Origin: Pelotomaculum sp. | Lineage (GTDB): Bacteria; Bacillota; Desulfotomaculia; Desulfotomaculales; Pelotomaculaceae | Length of the DNA stretch: 64,000 nucleotides | NCBI GenBank assembly: GCA_018435055.1 | Contig: JAHDOA010000039.1 | Location: forward strand, 1-64,000 | Reading direction: 5' to 3' | Shown: in pieces, positions 26,093 through 35,510 of the stretch | Layout: each line of letters begins with the position of its first letter | How positions within the stretch are numbered: position 1 is the stretch's first letter | The notes under the pieces: model-generated | Database searches by the model: none | What the model saw: only the letters and a program-made list of their open reading frames with translations | What the model was told of the DNA's origin: nothing | Translations under genes and position numbers: made by a program

Positions 26093-26830
26093 TTACCTTA
26101 CCTTTTCCACACACCCGTACCCCTGGCTTCCTTTTCCCCCGAGCCCTGCATCCAGACCGATTTGCAGCAGTTCACGCGACCCCGTCAATTTCAGTCGGCA
26201 GGTATATCCTTTGATAACTGTGCCTTTATAATAAGTCACATGTTGACGGGGCCTGTCCAGAGCCCTTGTCTGTACATCTCCTTCCGGAGGCTGTTTACCG
26301 TAAAAAGCTTCATATTTTTTGCGTAAATTGGCGTTAATTAGCTTATTAAATTCATTTTCACCTGGTTGATAGTAACAAGTATACTTGCCGCCCTCCGGCT
26401 TCAGTAATGTACTGTAAACAACTACCGGAGAGAGAGTGCGAACTATTAAAACATCATCCGCAGCTTTCTGTTCGTCAAAGCGGACTTCATTGATATTTAA
26501 AAAGGAATCGCCAAGCCGGATGTGGTTTTTTATGAGAAAATTGTTAACCAGGGCAAGAAAAAATTCTGCATCCGGAGAAGAAATCACCAGGCAGGCGCCA
26601 TCCGGAAATTTTATTGTTCCTGCAGCTCTGTTAATAACGAACTTACCTAAAATGCGAGAAAAAGAAAACATTTTGAAGTTTCTCTTGCCGGCAGAATAGC
26701 CATTATCATGCACCCGGGAAGCGATATCTCCGGGGAGTGCCGCATAAATGGCCGATTGAATAAAATAGTTGTAATGGAGGGGAAGGTCGGGTCTAGATGG
26801 ATCTACTTTCAAACCGATATATGCGTGCAA
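26093..26830 (-). CDS. cas6: CRISPR RNA endoribonuclease Cas6
   Basis: The single Cas6 of the locus, 245 residues from a TTG at 26830 that has GGGAGG about 8 nt upstream; the longer frame to 26896 adds a hydrophobic stretch not expected in Cas6. Typical features are L-P-L-H-Y-N-Y (17-23), H-D-N-G-Y (41-45) and the C-terminal Gly-rich loop G-L-G-G-K-G-S-Q-G-Y-G-C-V (about 229-241). Cas6 cuts the repeat to leave the 8-nt 5' handle. With one repeat type and one Cas6, this enzyme must supply crRNAs to both the I-B and III-D complexes. It is separated from cas8b by the nucleotidyltransferase pair. Confidence 0.92.
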   Translation of the reverse strand: MHAYIGLKVDPSRPDLPLHYNYFIQSAIYAALPGDIASRVHDNGYSAGKRNFKMFSFSRILGKFVINRAAGTIKFPDGACLVISSPDAEFFLALVNNFLIKNHIRLGDSFLNINEVRFDEQKAADDVLIVRTLSPVVVYSTLLKPEGGKYTCYYQPGENEFNKLINANLRKKYEAFYGKQPPEGDVQTRALDRPRQHVTYYKGTVIKGYTCRLKLTGSRELLQIGLDAGLGGKGSQGYGCVEKVR

Positions 26831-27054
26831 TGTGAATCCTCCCAAGATCAATATCCTAATCAAAAAAAGTATAACATCCGCGTGTGACTGCTTCATGTCA
26901 CCTAAATTAAAAAAATTTAAATTTTAACTATGTTCCATATTTATTTAATAGATACAGATAGCACCATATTTTATTATAACACCATAATTTACAAACTGCT
27001 ACAAAAAAGGACAATATATGTTTCTTGCTGGTAAATAATGGGGGGGGTGTGTTA

Positions 27055-27205
27055 TGGCTTATGATCAGTGATCTACCGTGCCGCAAGGCTTTGTCTTATA
27101 TTGAGGCCGTAGCTGAACTAAAGAGGCGGGCTCCGGATTAAGTTTGATTCCGAACTGGTGACAAAATTTTTAGAAATCCTTGATTTAAGGCAGTTTAATT
27201 CATAA
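27055..27205 (+). pseudogene. Decayed 3' fragment of an HD-GYP phosphodiesterase gene
   Basis: Three short reading frames in series spell the C-terminal end of an HD-GYP domain: M-A-Y-D (27055), then I-S-D-L-P-C-R-K-A-L-S-Y-I-E-A-V-A-E-L (from 27064), a stop at 27139-27141, then F-D-S-E-L-V-T-K-F-L-E-I-L (27143-27181) to a stop at 27203. Intact proteins have A-Y-D-A-M-T-S-D-R-P-Y-R and F-D-P-E-L-V at these places. At least two frameshifts separate the pieces. The gap 26831-27398 otherwise holds only the hairpin and promoter listed next. Confidence 0.6.
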
Positions 27206-27257
27206 TATTAGAAGGGATAAAACTATACCTTATAGAAAAATAGTTAATGAGAAATTA

Positions 27258-27279
27258 GCCCCGGTACCGCTGCCGGGGC
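27258..27279 (+). terminator. Possible terminator hairpin after the HD-GYP remnant
   Basis: Stem GCCCCGG (27258-27264) with CCGGGGC (27273-27279). The T-run (27295-27300) is about 15 nt away, so this is only a possible terminator. Confidence 0.3.
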
Positions 27280-27301
27280 AGTTCATTTGCGCAATTTTTT
27301 G

Positions 27302-27330
27302 TTGTATTATTATGCATTGAAATGTATAAT
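27302..27330 (+). promoter_or_regulatory. arg operon promoter with overlapping ARG-box-like operator
   Basis: A -35 TTGTAT (27302-27307) is followed after 17 bp by a perfect -10 TATAAT (27325-27330). Overlapping spacer and -10 is a near-perfect palindrome, ATTATGCAT (27309-27317), TGAA, ATGTATAAT (27322-27330), which matches the form of ArgR/AhrC operators (T-G-x-A-T, A/T core, A-T-x-x-A). Binding there would block RNA polymerase, as expected for arginine repression. About 70 nt of leader precede argC. Confidence 0.65.
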
Positions 27331-27398
27331 TATAAATAGGCGGCAACGGTATTTGGCTGTCTTCCATTATTTCTATTTCGGGGCGAGAGGTGATGTTA

Positions 27399-28442
27399 AT
27401 GGCTATTAAGGTAAGTATTATCGGGGCGACCGGCTATACCGGCTCAGAGCTGGTGCGTATTTTGTACCGTCACCCGGAGGTAGAGCTCGTGTCGTTGACC
27501 ACCAGGAGCTACATCGGGATGCAGATGCGCGAAGTATACCCACATTTGTTTAAGTACAATTATTTAACTTGCGAAGAGGCGGACCTGGCCAAAATTTTTG
27601 ATATTTCCGATGTCGTTTTTATCGCCCTGCCGCACGGGCACGCCATGCCGGTGGCCCTTGAGGCGGCGCGGTACGGCAAAAAGGTGATCGATTTGGGCGC
27701 CGATTTTCGCTTCAGCGATTATCAGGTTTATGAGAAATGGTACAAGGTAAATCACCAGGCGAAGGAACTGCTGCCTGAGGCTGTCTACGCGCTGCCCGAG
27801 ATCAACCGGGAGGAGATAAAGGGGGCCTGGCTTATTGCCAACCCCGGCTGTTATCCCACCAGCGCCATCCTGGCCCTGGCGCCCCTTTTAGGGGAGGGGC
27901 TTATCGACACCGGCAGCATCGTTGTTGACTCTAAGTCAGGGGTTTCAGGGGCAGGCCGGGGGCTTTCCCTGGGGTCCCACTTCTCCGAGGTCAACGAGAA
28001 TTTCAGGGCATACAATGTTGCCGCGCACCGCCACACACCGGAAATTGAGCAGGAGTTGAGCAGGATTGCGGGGGAGCAAATCACTATTACTTTTACTCCG
28101 CACCTGCTGCCCATAACCAGGGGCATTCTTAGCACTGTTTACGCCAAGTTGTCGTCTGACGCCGGTGTGGAGCAGCTTCGCGAGCTGTATCGGGAATACT
28201 ATAAGAATGAATTTTTTGTACGGGTGCTGCCGGACGGGACGCTGCCCCAGACCAAGTGGGTCGCCGGCACAAATCACTGCGACATCGGCCTGACTGTGGA
28301 TAAGCGGACCGGGCGGGCAATTGTTATAACGGCCATTGACAACGTGGTCAAGGGGGCCTCCGGGCAGGCGGTGCAGAATATGAATATCATCTGTGAACTG
28401 CCTGAGGACACCGCTCTGGCCGGGCCGGGGCTGTACCCGTAG
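27399..28442 (+). CDS. argC: N-acetyl-gamma-glutamyl-phosphate reductase
   Basis: Third step of arginine synthesis: NADPH-dependent reduction of N-acetylglutamyl phosphate. The N terminus has the Rossmann loop G-A-T-G-Y-T-G, and the catalytic cysteine is in N-P-G-C-Y-P-T (Cys151). Length is 347 residues. ATG at 27399 is preferred, 8 nt after GAGAGG; GTG 27390 and ATG 27393 lie on or next to that site. First gene of the arg operon and directly under the ARG-box promoter. Confidence 0.97.
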   Translation: MAIKVSIIGATGYTGSELVRILYRHPEVELVSLTTRSYIGMQMREVYPHLFKYNYLTCEEADLAKIFDISDVVFIALPHGHAMPVALEAARYGKKVIDLGADFRFSDYQVYEKWYKVNHQAKELLPEAVYALPEINREEIKGAWLIANPGCYPTSAILALAPLLGEGLIDTGSIVVDSKSGVSGAGRGLSLGSHFSEVNENFRAYNVAAHRHTPEIEQELSRIAGEQITITFTPHLLPITRGILSTVYAKLSSDAGVEQLRELYREYYKNEFFVRVLPDGTLPQTKWVAGTNHCDIGLTVDKRTGRAIVITAIDNVVKGASGQAVQNMNIICELPEDTALAGPGLYP

Positions 28443-28496
28443 AAATATGCGGTCAGCAGGAAGAATATGCAAGCTATAACCGGAGGCTGAATTGAG

Positions 28497-29720
28497 TTGA
28501 AAGATGACAATTATAATTTTGAAATCATACCGGGCGGTGTCACAATGCCTGCCGGGTTCTTGGCCGGGACTGCCTGCGCGGCTATAAAAAAGGCAAACAA
28601 ACGTGATGTTGCCGTCATATATTCCTCTGTCCCAGCTGCCGCCGCCGGGGTTTTTACCCTCAACAGGGTCAAGGCGGCCCCGGTAATTGTTTCTATGGAG
28701 AGGCTGGCGGCGGGAAATGCCCGGGCTGTGGTTGTGAACAGCGGCAACGCCAATGCCTGCAACGGGGAACAGGGGATGAGGGACGCGCTGGCTATGGCCG
28801 CTGAGGCGGCGGTTGTCCTCGGCATCCCGGCGGAAGAAGTGCTGGTGGCGTCTACCGGCGTCATTGGCAAGAAGATGCCTATGGACAAGGTACTGCCGGG
28901 CGTCCGGGCGGCGGCCGGGCAGGTTTCACCGGATGGAGGCGCCCTGGCGGCCCAGGCTATTATGACCACGGATACCTTCCCCAAGGAAGCTGCTGTACAA
29001 CTGACGCTGGGGGGCAGGAAGGCCACTATCGCCGGCACGGCCAAGGGGTCGGGCATGATTCACCCGGACATGGCGACGATGCTGTGCTTTATAACCACCG
29101 ACGCGGCGGTGTCAGCCGCCTGTTTAAAAAAGGCGCTGCAGTATGCCGCTGCTCTCAGTTTCAATATGATCACTGTTGACGGTGACAGCAGCACGAACGA
29201 TATGGCGGTGATCATGGCCAACGGCATGGCCGGCAATAAAACTATCGAAGTCGGGAACCCTGATTATATATATTTCAGGGATGCCCTGACGGCAGTCTGC
29301 GCCAGTCTGGCCAGAGCCATAGCGCGTGATGGCGAGGGAGCTACCAAAATGATCGAAGTAAAGGTGCTGGGCGCCGCGACAGAACAAGACGCCCGCCTGG
29401 CGGCCCGCTCGGTGGCCGGTTCGAGTCTGGTTAAGGCGGCGATTTTCGGCAATGACGCCAACTGGGGCAGGGTGATCTGCGCGGCCGGGTATTCCGGCGC
29501 TTGTTTCGACCCGGACAAGGTTGACATCTTTCTTGGTGATGTGCAGGTGGCCAGGGACGGCGAATCCCTGGAATTCAGCGAGGAGCAGGCCCTGCAGGTG
29601 TTGCGGAAAGACACAGTCACGATCACGCTTGACTTTAAGTCCGGCGGGTGCGCCGCCACAGCCTGGGGCTGCGACCTTTCGTACGACTATGTTAAAATAA
29701 ACGCCGACTACAGGACGTAA
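28497..29720 (+). CDS. argJ: Bifunctional ornithine acetyltransferase / N-acetylglutamate synthase
   Basis: ArgJ recycles the acetyl group from N-acetylornithine to glutamate and, in bifunctional forms, also makes N-acetylglutamate from acetyl-CoA. The autocatalytic cleavage site is present in G-M-I-H-P-D-M-A-T-M-L, between Ala193 and Thr194; Thr194 becomes the nucleophile. Length 407. TTG start with GGAGG 10 nt upstream. No argA or argE occurs in the window, which fits the acetyl-recycling pathway. Follows argC by 54 nt. Confidence 0.97.
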   Translation: MKDDNYNFEIIPGGVTMPAGFLAGTACAAIKKANKRDVAVIYSSVPAAAAGVFTLNRVKAAPVIVSMERLAAGNARAVVVNSGNANACNGEQGMRDALAMAAEAAVVLGIPAEEVLVASTGVIGKKMPMDKVLPGVRAAAGQVSPDGGALAAQAIMTTDTFPKEAAVQLTLGGRKATIAGTAKGSGMIHPDMATMLCFITTDAAVSAACLKKALQYAAALSFNMITVDGDSSTNDMAVIMANGMAGNKTIEVGNPDYIYFRDALTAVCASLARAIARDGEGATKMIEVKVLGAATEQDARLAARSVAGSSLVKAAIFGNDANWGRVICAAGYSGACFDPDKVDIFLGDVQVARDGESLEFSEEQALQVLRKDTVTITLDFKSGGCAATAWGCDLSYDYVKINADYRT

Positions 29721-29825
29721 ATAGCGTTAAGAAATTAGATATGGGACGTGACCTTGAAAGAATATAGATACCTAGCTAGCGTTTTGTGTCAGGTATCCGG
29801 GGTCCGGTAACTGAATTAGGGGGGA

Positions 29826-30719
29826 ATGGTTTTGTCGCAGGGTTCGGGAAGGGCATCTGTGCTGGTAGAGGCGCTGCCTTACATAAAAAAATTTTACGGG
29901 AAAACGGTGGTAATAAAGTACGGCGGGCACGCCATGCCCAATGCGGAACTAAAAGAAGCGGTGCTTACCGATATAGTGCTGATGAAGTATGTGGGCATGA
30001 ACCCGGTAATCGTGCACGGTGGCGGTCCGGAAATAACGGATATGCTGAAAAGGGTAGGCAAGGAAAGCCGCTTTGTCGGCGGGCTGCGGGTCACCGACAG
30101 GGAAACTATGGAAATTGTGGAAATGGTCCTGGTGGGGAAGATCAATAAGGAGATTGTAACCAGGATTAACCGCATCGGGGGGAGAGCGGTAGGCCTGTCC
30201 GGCAAGGACGGAGACCTGTTTGAAGCAGTAAAAAAATACAGGAAAACGCGCACCCCCGAGGGCGGTGAAGAAATGGTTGACATCGGGTTTGTAGGGGATA
30301 TCAACAGGGTGAACCCGGAGATAGTCACCACTGTTATTGCCAGAGGATACATTCCGGTAGTGGCGCCGGTAGCGGTAGGCCTGGATGGGCAGGGCTATAA
30401 TGTTAACGCCGATTACGCGGCAGGACGGCTGGCCGCCGCCTTGAACGCTGATAAATTAATTATTCTCACTGATGTAGAGGGGATCATGGCGGACTGCTCC
30501 GATCCGGCTTCTCTTTATTCGGTGTTGAAGGCGGATGAAATACCTTCATTGATTGACCGGGGTATAATCGAGGGGGGAATGATCCCCAAGGTCGAATGCT
30601 GCCTTGACGCCCTGGCCGGCGGGGTCAAGACCACGCACATCCTGGATGGAAGAGAGATCCACTCTATCCTTTTGGAGTTGTTGACTGACAGAGGTATCGG
30701 CACTATGGTGGAAAAATGA
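29826..30719 (+). CDS. argB: Acetylglutamate kinase
   Basis: Phosphorylates N-acetylglutamate, the committed and usually arginine-inhibited step. Typical motifs are V-V-I-K-Y-G-G-H-A (about 25-33), H-G-G-G-P-E-I, and N-V-N-A-D-Y-A-A-G near the C-terminal third. The ATG at 29826 lies only 1 nt after AGGGGGG; a TTG at 29832, in frame and 7 nt from that site, is the likelier true start (295 residues). Lies between argJ and argD in the operon. Confidence 0.97.
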   Translation: MVLSQGSGRASVLVEALPYIKKFYGKTVVIKYGGHAMPNAELKEAVLTDIVLMKYVGMNPVIVHGGGPEITDMLKRVGKESRFVGGLRVTDRETMEIVEMVLVGKINKEIVTRINRIGGRAVGLSGKDGDLFEAVKKYRKTRTPEGGEEMVDIGFVGDINRVNPEIVTTVIARGYIPVVAPVAVGLDGQGYNVNADYAAGRLAAALNADKLIILTDVEGIMADCSDPASLYSVLKADEIPSLIDRGIIEGGMIPKVECCLDALAGGVKTTHILDGREIHSILLELLTDRGIGTMVEK

Positions 30720-30783
30720 TGCGGCTATAACCGGCGGGCAAAGTCCGCCCTGCAGCGCTACTACTACGATGGAGGAGAGTGCG

Positions 30784-31974
30784 ATGAATACAAAAGAAAT
30801 TGTTAAACTCGGTGATAAATACCTGATGCGCAACTATGGGCGGATCCCTCTGGCCCCAGTGAAGGGAGACGGGGTACGGCTATGGGACGCTGACGGTCAG
30901 GAATATCTGGATTTTGTAAGTGGCATAGCCGTGAACGCACTGGGTCACTGTAACCTGGCGGTTGTGGAGGCTATTTGCGAACAGGCCGGGAAGCTTATTC
31001 ACTGCTCCAATTTATACTATATTGAGTCCCAGGCGCTTCTGGCTAAAATGCTGATAAAGAACAGCGTTATGGATAAAGCCTTTTTCTGCAACAGCGGCGC
31101 CGAGGCCAATGAAGCGGCGATAAAGCTGGCCCGCAAGTACGCCAAGGTCAAATACGGCCCGGAAAAGGTAGAAATTATTACTGCCCTGGATTCTTTTCAC
31201 GGCCGGACGCTGGCGGCGATTACAGCTACCGGGCAGCCCAAGTACCAAAAAGGTTTTGAGCCGCTGCCCGCTGGTTTCAAATACGTGCCGTTTAACGACC
31301 TGCAGGCCCTGACTGAAGCCATCGGTCCCCAAACCTGCGCAGTAATGCTGGAGCCGATCCAGGGTGAGGGCGGAGTAAACGTGGCTACGATGGAGTACAT
31401 TGACGGCGTGAGGGATCTCTGCAAAAAATTTGGGGCCCTGCTGATTTTTGACGAGGTGCAGACCGGTATCGGCCGGACCGGGCGCCTGTTCGCTTACGAG
31501 CATTACAATGTGAAGCCGGACATAGTTACACTGGCCAAAGCGCTCGGCGGCGGTTTCCCCATCGGCGCCATGCTGGCCAGGGGTGAGGCGGCAAAGGTTT
31601 TTCAACCCGGTGACCACGCCTCAACCTTTGGCGGCAACCCGCTGGCCTGCGCGGCAGCCCTGGCCACCCTGGAGGAGATCATCGAGGGAAAGGTAGCGGA
31701 GTATACTGGCACTGTGGGAGAGATCCTGTACAGAGAACTGGAGAAGTTGCGTGAAAAATATGGATACGTCAAGGATATCAGGGGTAAGGGCCTCTTAGTC
31801 GGCATGGAGCTTTCCATAGAAGGAAAGAAAATAGTGGACGCCTGCCAGCAAAAAGGACTTTTGATCAACTGTGTGGGCGGTTATGTGCTCCGTTTTATAC
31901 CTCCCCTGATCGTCAGTGCCACAGAAATAAGGCAGGCGATAGGCATCCTGGATGGGGTAATGGCAGAAATATAA
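30784..31974 (+). CDS. argD: Acetylornithine aminotransferase
   Basis: PLP-dependent class III aminotransferase converting N-acetylglutamate semialdehyde to N-acetylornithine. Features: C-N-S-G-A-E-A-N-E-A-A, F-H-G-R-T-L-A, E-P-I-Q-G-E-G-G, F-D-E-V-Q-T-G-I-G-R-T-G, and L-A-K-A-L-G-G-G containing the Schiff-base lysine. Start ATG at 30784, because the ATG at 30769 overlaps the GGAGGAG ribosome site that serves it. Length 396. Fourth gene of the operon. Confidence 0.96.
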   Translation: MNTKEIVKLGDKYLMRNYGRIPLAPVKGDGVRLWDADGQEYLDFVSGIAVNALGHCNLAVVEAICEQAGKLIHCSNLYYIESQALLAKMLIKNSVMDKAFFCNSGAEANEAAIKLARKYAKVKYGPEKVEIITALDSFHGRTLAAITATGQPKYQKGFEPLPAGFKYVPFNDLQALTEAIGPQTCAVMLEPIQGEGGVNVATMEYIDGVRDLCKKFGALLIFDEVQTGIGRTGRLFAYEHYNVKPDIVTLAKALGGGFPIGAMLARGEAAKVFQPGDHASTFGGNPLACAAALATLEEIIEGKVAEYTGTVGEILYRELEKLREKYGYVKDIRGKGLLVGMELSIEGKKIVDACQQKGLLINCVGGYVLRFIPPLIVSATEIRQAIGILDGVMAEI

Positions 31975-32034
31975 ATTAGGGAATAAATGTAGGACTTATA
32001 TATTAGGCTATGCGTAGAAAAGAGGGGGGTAATT

Positions 32035-32976
32035 TTGGGGCCTGGTAAAATTGATTTAAGGGGGCGCGACCTGATCTGCCTGCATGACTTTGCGCCGGGC
32101 GAGATAGCGGCTATATTGGAACTGGCCGGGGATTTAAAAGAGAAGCAAAAGAAAAATATTCCCCATGCCTGTCTTCAGGGAAAGACTTTGGGTATGATAT
32201 TTTATAAATCTTCCACCCGCACACGTGTTTCCTTTGAGGTGGGTATGTACCAGTTGGGAGGTTATTCTCTGTTTCTGGATTCCAATGACCTCCAGCTGGG
32301 GCGGGGTGAGACTGTGCAGGACACTGCCAGGGTATTGTCCCGTTATTTGAGCGGGATTATGATCCGTACTTACGAGCATGCGGAAGTGGAGGAACTGGCG
32401 GAGTATGCCGGTATTCCTGTGATTAACGGGCTCACTGATTTGCAGCACCCCTGCCAGGTACTGGCGGACCTGCAGACTATTTTGGAAAGAAAGGGGCGGC
32501 TAAAAGGACTGAAAATGGCCTATGTCGGGGATGGTAATAATGTCTGCCATTCCCTCCTGATTGGTAGCGCCAAGGTGGGCATGGATATCACGGTGGCGTC
32601 GCCGGATGGTTACAAGCCGGATCAGGAAGTGGTGCGCCAGGCCCGGGAGGATGCGCGCGACACCGGCGCCCGGATCGAGATCATCACAGACCCGGTGGAG
32701 GCTGTGACCGGCGCCGATGTGGTTGTCACCGACGTATGGGCCAGCATGGGGCAGGAAATAGAGCAGGCCTTGCGTGCCCGTATCTTTGCGCCCTACCAGG
32801 TCAATCCGGCGCTGGTTAGCCATGCCCGGCCCGATTACATTTTTCTGCACTGCCTGCCGGCCCACCGGGGCCAGGAGGTAGTGGATGAAATTATTGACGG
32901 GCCGCACTCAGTGGTCTGGGATGAGGCCGAAAATCGCCTGCATGCCCAGAAGGCGGTTCTGGCTATGCTATTATGA
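32035..32976 (+). CDS. argF: Ornithine carbamoyltransferase
   Basis: Makes citrulline from ornithine and carbamoyl phosphate. Signature motifs: [10 protein letters not shown] (carbamoyl phosphate loop), [16 protein letters not shown] and [11 protein letters not shown] start at 32035 with AGAGGGGGG upstream; 313 residues. Fifth gene of the operon, 60 nt after argD. Confidence 0.97.
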   Translation: MGPGKIDLRGRDLICLHDFAPGEIAAILELAGDLKEKQKKNIPHACLQGKTLGMIFYKSSTRTRVSFEVGMYQLGGYSLFLDSNDLQLGRGETVQDTARVLSRYLSGIMIRTYEHAEVEELAEYAGIPVINGLTDLQHPCQVLADLQTILERKGRLKGLKMAYVGDGNNVCHSLLIGSAKVGMDITVASPDGYKPDQEVVRQAREDARDTGARIEIITDPVEAVTGADVVVTDVWASMGQEIEQALRARIFAPYQVNPALVSHARPDYIFLHCLPAHRGQEVVDEIIDGPHSVVWDEAENRLHAQKAVLAMLL

Positions 32977-33032
32977 AGAAAAATTAATTATGAAACTATG
33001 CGATATTTTTATAATAAGGAGTTGTTGTATAT

Positions 33033-34238
33033 ATGCCGAAGGTAGTGCTGGCTTACTCCGGCGGTTTGGATACATCTGTTATAATCCCCTGGCTGAAGGA
33101 GAATTATGGCTATGAGGTTATTGCCCTGACAGTCGACCTCGGTCAGAAGGAAGAACTGGAACCTTTGAATGAAAAGGCGATAAAAAGCGGCGCCAGTAAA
33201 ATTTATATTGAAGACGCCAGGCGGGAATTTGCCGAGGAGTATATATTCCCTACTTTGAAGGCTGGCGCTGTTTACGAAGGCAAGTACCTGCTGGGGACTT
33301 CGATGGCCCGCCCGCTGATTGCCAAAAAAATGGTGGAAATAGCGAGAAAGGAAGGGGCCGAGGCGATCGCGCACGGCGCCACCGGCAAAGGAAACGACCA
33401 GGTCCGCTTTGAGCTGGGGATCAAGGCGCTGGCGCCGGACTTGAAAATAGTGGCTCCCTGGCGGGAGTGGGATATCCGCTCCCGGGAAGACGCCATCGAT
33501 TACGCCAGCGCCAGGGGCATCCCTGTGCCGGTAACCAAAGCGCGTCCTTATAGCCTGGATCGCAACATGTGGCACCTGAGCCACGAAGGGGCTGACCTGG
33601 AGGATCCCTGGAATGAGCCGCTCGATGATGTCCTGCTCCTGATTACTCCGCCGGCCAAAGCGCCGGACAAACCAACCTACGTGGAAATTGGTTTTGAACA
33701 GGGGATCCCGGTCAAGCTGGACGGGGCGGCGCTGGATCCGGTTACCCTAATCGAAAAGCTTAACGAAATCGCTGGCTTAAACGGTGTGGGGATCGTGGAC
33801 ATGGTGGAAAACCGCCTGGTCGGGATGAAGTCGCGCGGTGTTTATGAAACCCCCGCCGGCACCGTGCTGTTCAACGCCCACAGGGAGATGGAACTCTTGA
33901 CTTTGGACCGCGTCACCCTGCATTTCAAGGAAATCATCGCGGCCCGCTATGCGGAACTGGTTTACGACGGGGTCTGGTTTTCCCCGCTGCGGGAAGCCAT
34001 GGACGCCTTTGTCGACAGCACCCAGAAGACCGTCACCGGCGTCGTGCGGATGAAGCTCTACAAGGGCAACTGCACCCCGGCCGGCTCAAAGTCTCCGTAT
34101 TCGCTCTATAACCAGGAGCTTTCCACCTTCAGCCGGGACGAAATTTACAACCAGCGCGACGCCGAGGGCTTTATCAACCTGTTCGGCCTGCCGCTGAAAG
34201 TGCGCGCGCTCATGGAAAAGAAAACGGGATTGAGATAA
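33033..34238 (+). CDS. argG: Argininosuccinate synthase
   Basis: ATP-dependent condensation of citrulline and aspartate. The PP-loop A-Y-S-G-G-L-D-T-S is at residues 7-15, followed by [13 protein letters not shown] and R-P-Y-S-L-D-R-N. Length 401, normal. ATG preceded by AAGGAG at a slightly long spacing. Last gene of this arg run; a convergent terminator follows. argH, normally adjacent, is 3.8 kb downstream. Confidence 0.98.
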   Translation: MPKVVLAYSGGLDTSVIIPWLKENYGYEVIALTVDLGQKEELEPLNEKAIKSGASKIYIEDARREFAEEYIFPTLKAGAVYEGKYLLGTSMARPLIAKKMVEIARKEGAEAIAHGATGKGNDQVRFELGIKALAPDLKIVAPWREWDIRSREDAIDYASARGIPVPVTKARPYSLDRNMWHLSHEGADLEDPWNEPLDDVLLLITPPAKAPDKPTYVEIGFEQGIPVKLDGAALDPVTLIEKLNEIAGLNGVGIVDMVENRLVGMKSRGVYETPAGTVLFNAHREMELLTLDRVTLHFKEIIAARYAELVYDGVWFSPLREAMDAFVDSTQKTVTGVVRMKLYKGNCTPAGSKSPYSLYNQELSTFSRDEIYNQRDAEGFINLFGLPLKVRALMEKKTGLR

Positions 34239-34268
34239 TACTAGATCTGTAAAATTATACCAGGATGT

Positions 34269-34298
34269 GCCGCTCTGAAAAGGGCGGCGGCTTATTTT
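34269..34298. terminator. Terminator after argG (convergent with the AbrB-family gene)
   Basis: Stem GCCGCTCT (34269-34276), GAAA loop, AGGGCGGC (34281-34288; one G-T pair), followed by a T-rich tail. It lies in the 63-nt convergent gap and probably acts on the plus-strand transcript. Confidence 0.7.
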
Positions 34299-34301
34299 AC
34301 G

Positions 34302-35372
34302 TCAAGGACTCTTGCCTTGTGCCCCGGCGCTGCCGAAAAACCGCTTCAGCGCCAGCGTCATAACAAACAGGATAAAAAGCAGCCGGAACATCTGGTACGC
34401 GGTGACCAGGGAAACATTGGCGCCTACCAGGACTGCCGTCAGCCCCATTTCACCCATGCCGCCCGGAGACGTCCCCAAAAAAGCGCTGGTTAAGCCCATG
34501 GAGTGCATGCGCGTCAGCATAAAACCTACCCCAAGGGAAAAGAACACCACCGCGATACTTCCCATAAGGGTGTAAGGCAGCAGCTTTTTCCAGTTTTCCA
34601 GGCTGGCGGGCTGGATGCTTAACCCCAGGTAGGCGCCGATGCACAGCTGCGAGATAACAACCAGGATAGATGGCGTACTTGGCGCCTGAAAACCGGCGAG
34701 GGCCAGGGCGGCGGCCCCAATCAGGGGGCCCAGCAGAAACGGGGTGGGCAGGCTGATCTTTACCGCGGCCCATGCGGCAATTAGGACAATGACGGTATAT
34801 AAAAGCGCGTTCCATGGTGTTTGAAATATACTGCTATTAATGACTGAAGTTCCGGCGGCAGCCGCCTGCCCGCCGGACGCGGCCATTCCGTGGATAACGA
34901 TGAAGGGCACGATGAAAACCGTCGACAGCAGCCGGATGGTCTGCATAAAAGTGACCACCGTCAGGTCCGTGTCCGCAATCTCTTCGCTTAAGACAACCAT
35001 TTGCGTCAGCCCGCCCGGTACGCTCCCGATAATGCCGCTCGACAGGCTTACCCCCGTGCGGCGGCAGACGATGTACCCGACGGCCAGGCTGAATATTATA
35101 GTTGAGGAAGTTGCAAATACCATGGCCGGAAGCTGTCTGATGATTTGCTGTACTGTCCCGGCGGAAAACGACGCCCCCAGCATAAAGCCGAGGATAATCA
35201 AGCCGGAGTTGCGGAGTTCCACCGGCCAGAATAAATCTCTCTTGACAGCCAGGCTCCACACCATGACAGATGTTAAAGACCCCAGCAGCCACGGCAGGGG
35301 CAGGTGCGACAGGCGGAAGATCAGCCCGCCTGCTAAAGAAATCAACAGGGTTTCTAAAAATCGAAGCAACAT
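34302..35372 (-). CDS. AbrB-family integral membrane protein (COG3180)
   Basis: About 356 residues and roughly ten hydrophobic segments arranged as two related halves. Each half carries a Gly/Pro motif: G-S-V-P-G-G-L-T-Q-M in the first and G-T-S-P-G-G-M-G-E-M in the second, the duplicated AbrB-type membrane domain formerly annotated as ammonia monooxygenase-like. Family members are thought to be transporters or regulators; the substrate is unknown. ATG at 35372 with AAAGG upstream is preferred to the GTG at 35387. It faces argG and is not part of the arg operon. Confidence 0.85.
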   Translation of the reverse strand: MLLRFLETLLISLAGGLIFRLSHLPLPWLLGSLTSVMVWSLAVKRDLFWPVELRNSGLIILGFMLGASFSAGTVQQIIRQLPAMVFATSSTIIFSLAVGYIVCRRTGVSLSSGIIGSVPGGLTQMVVLSEEIADTDLTVVTFMQTIRLLSTVFIVPFIVIHGMAASGGQAAAAGTSVINSSIFQTPWNALLYTVIVLIAAWAAVKISLPTPFLLGPLIGAAALALAGFQAPSTPSILVVISQLCIGAYLGLSIQPASLENWKKLLPYTLMGSIAVVFFSLGVGFMLTRMHSMGLTSAFLGTSPGGMGEMGLTAVLVGANVSLVTAYQMFRLLFILFVMTLALKRFFGSAGAQGKSP

Positions 35373-35510
35373 TAAACTGCCTTTCACTTTAGTTTAAAAC
35401 AAGTCAAGGGTCAGGCGCCCATAGTATACCTGTTCGACTTTTATAAGAAAGCACCTTCCGGCTGACAATCCTTATGAAGGCACTATAATTTATGGCAGGT
35501 GAATATTTAC

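Noticed and set aside
29786-30148. A 120-codon ORF overlapping argB in another frame
   Set aside because: It is a shadow of argB with biased low-complexity composition.
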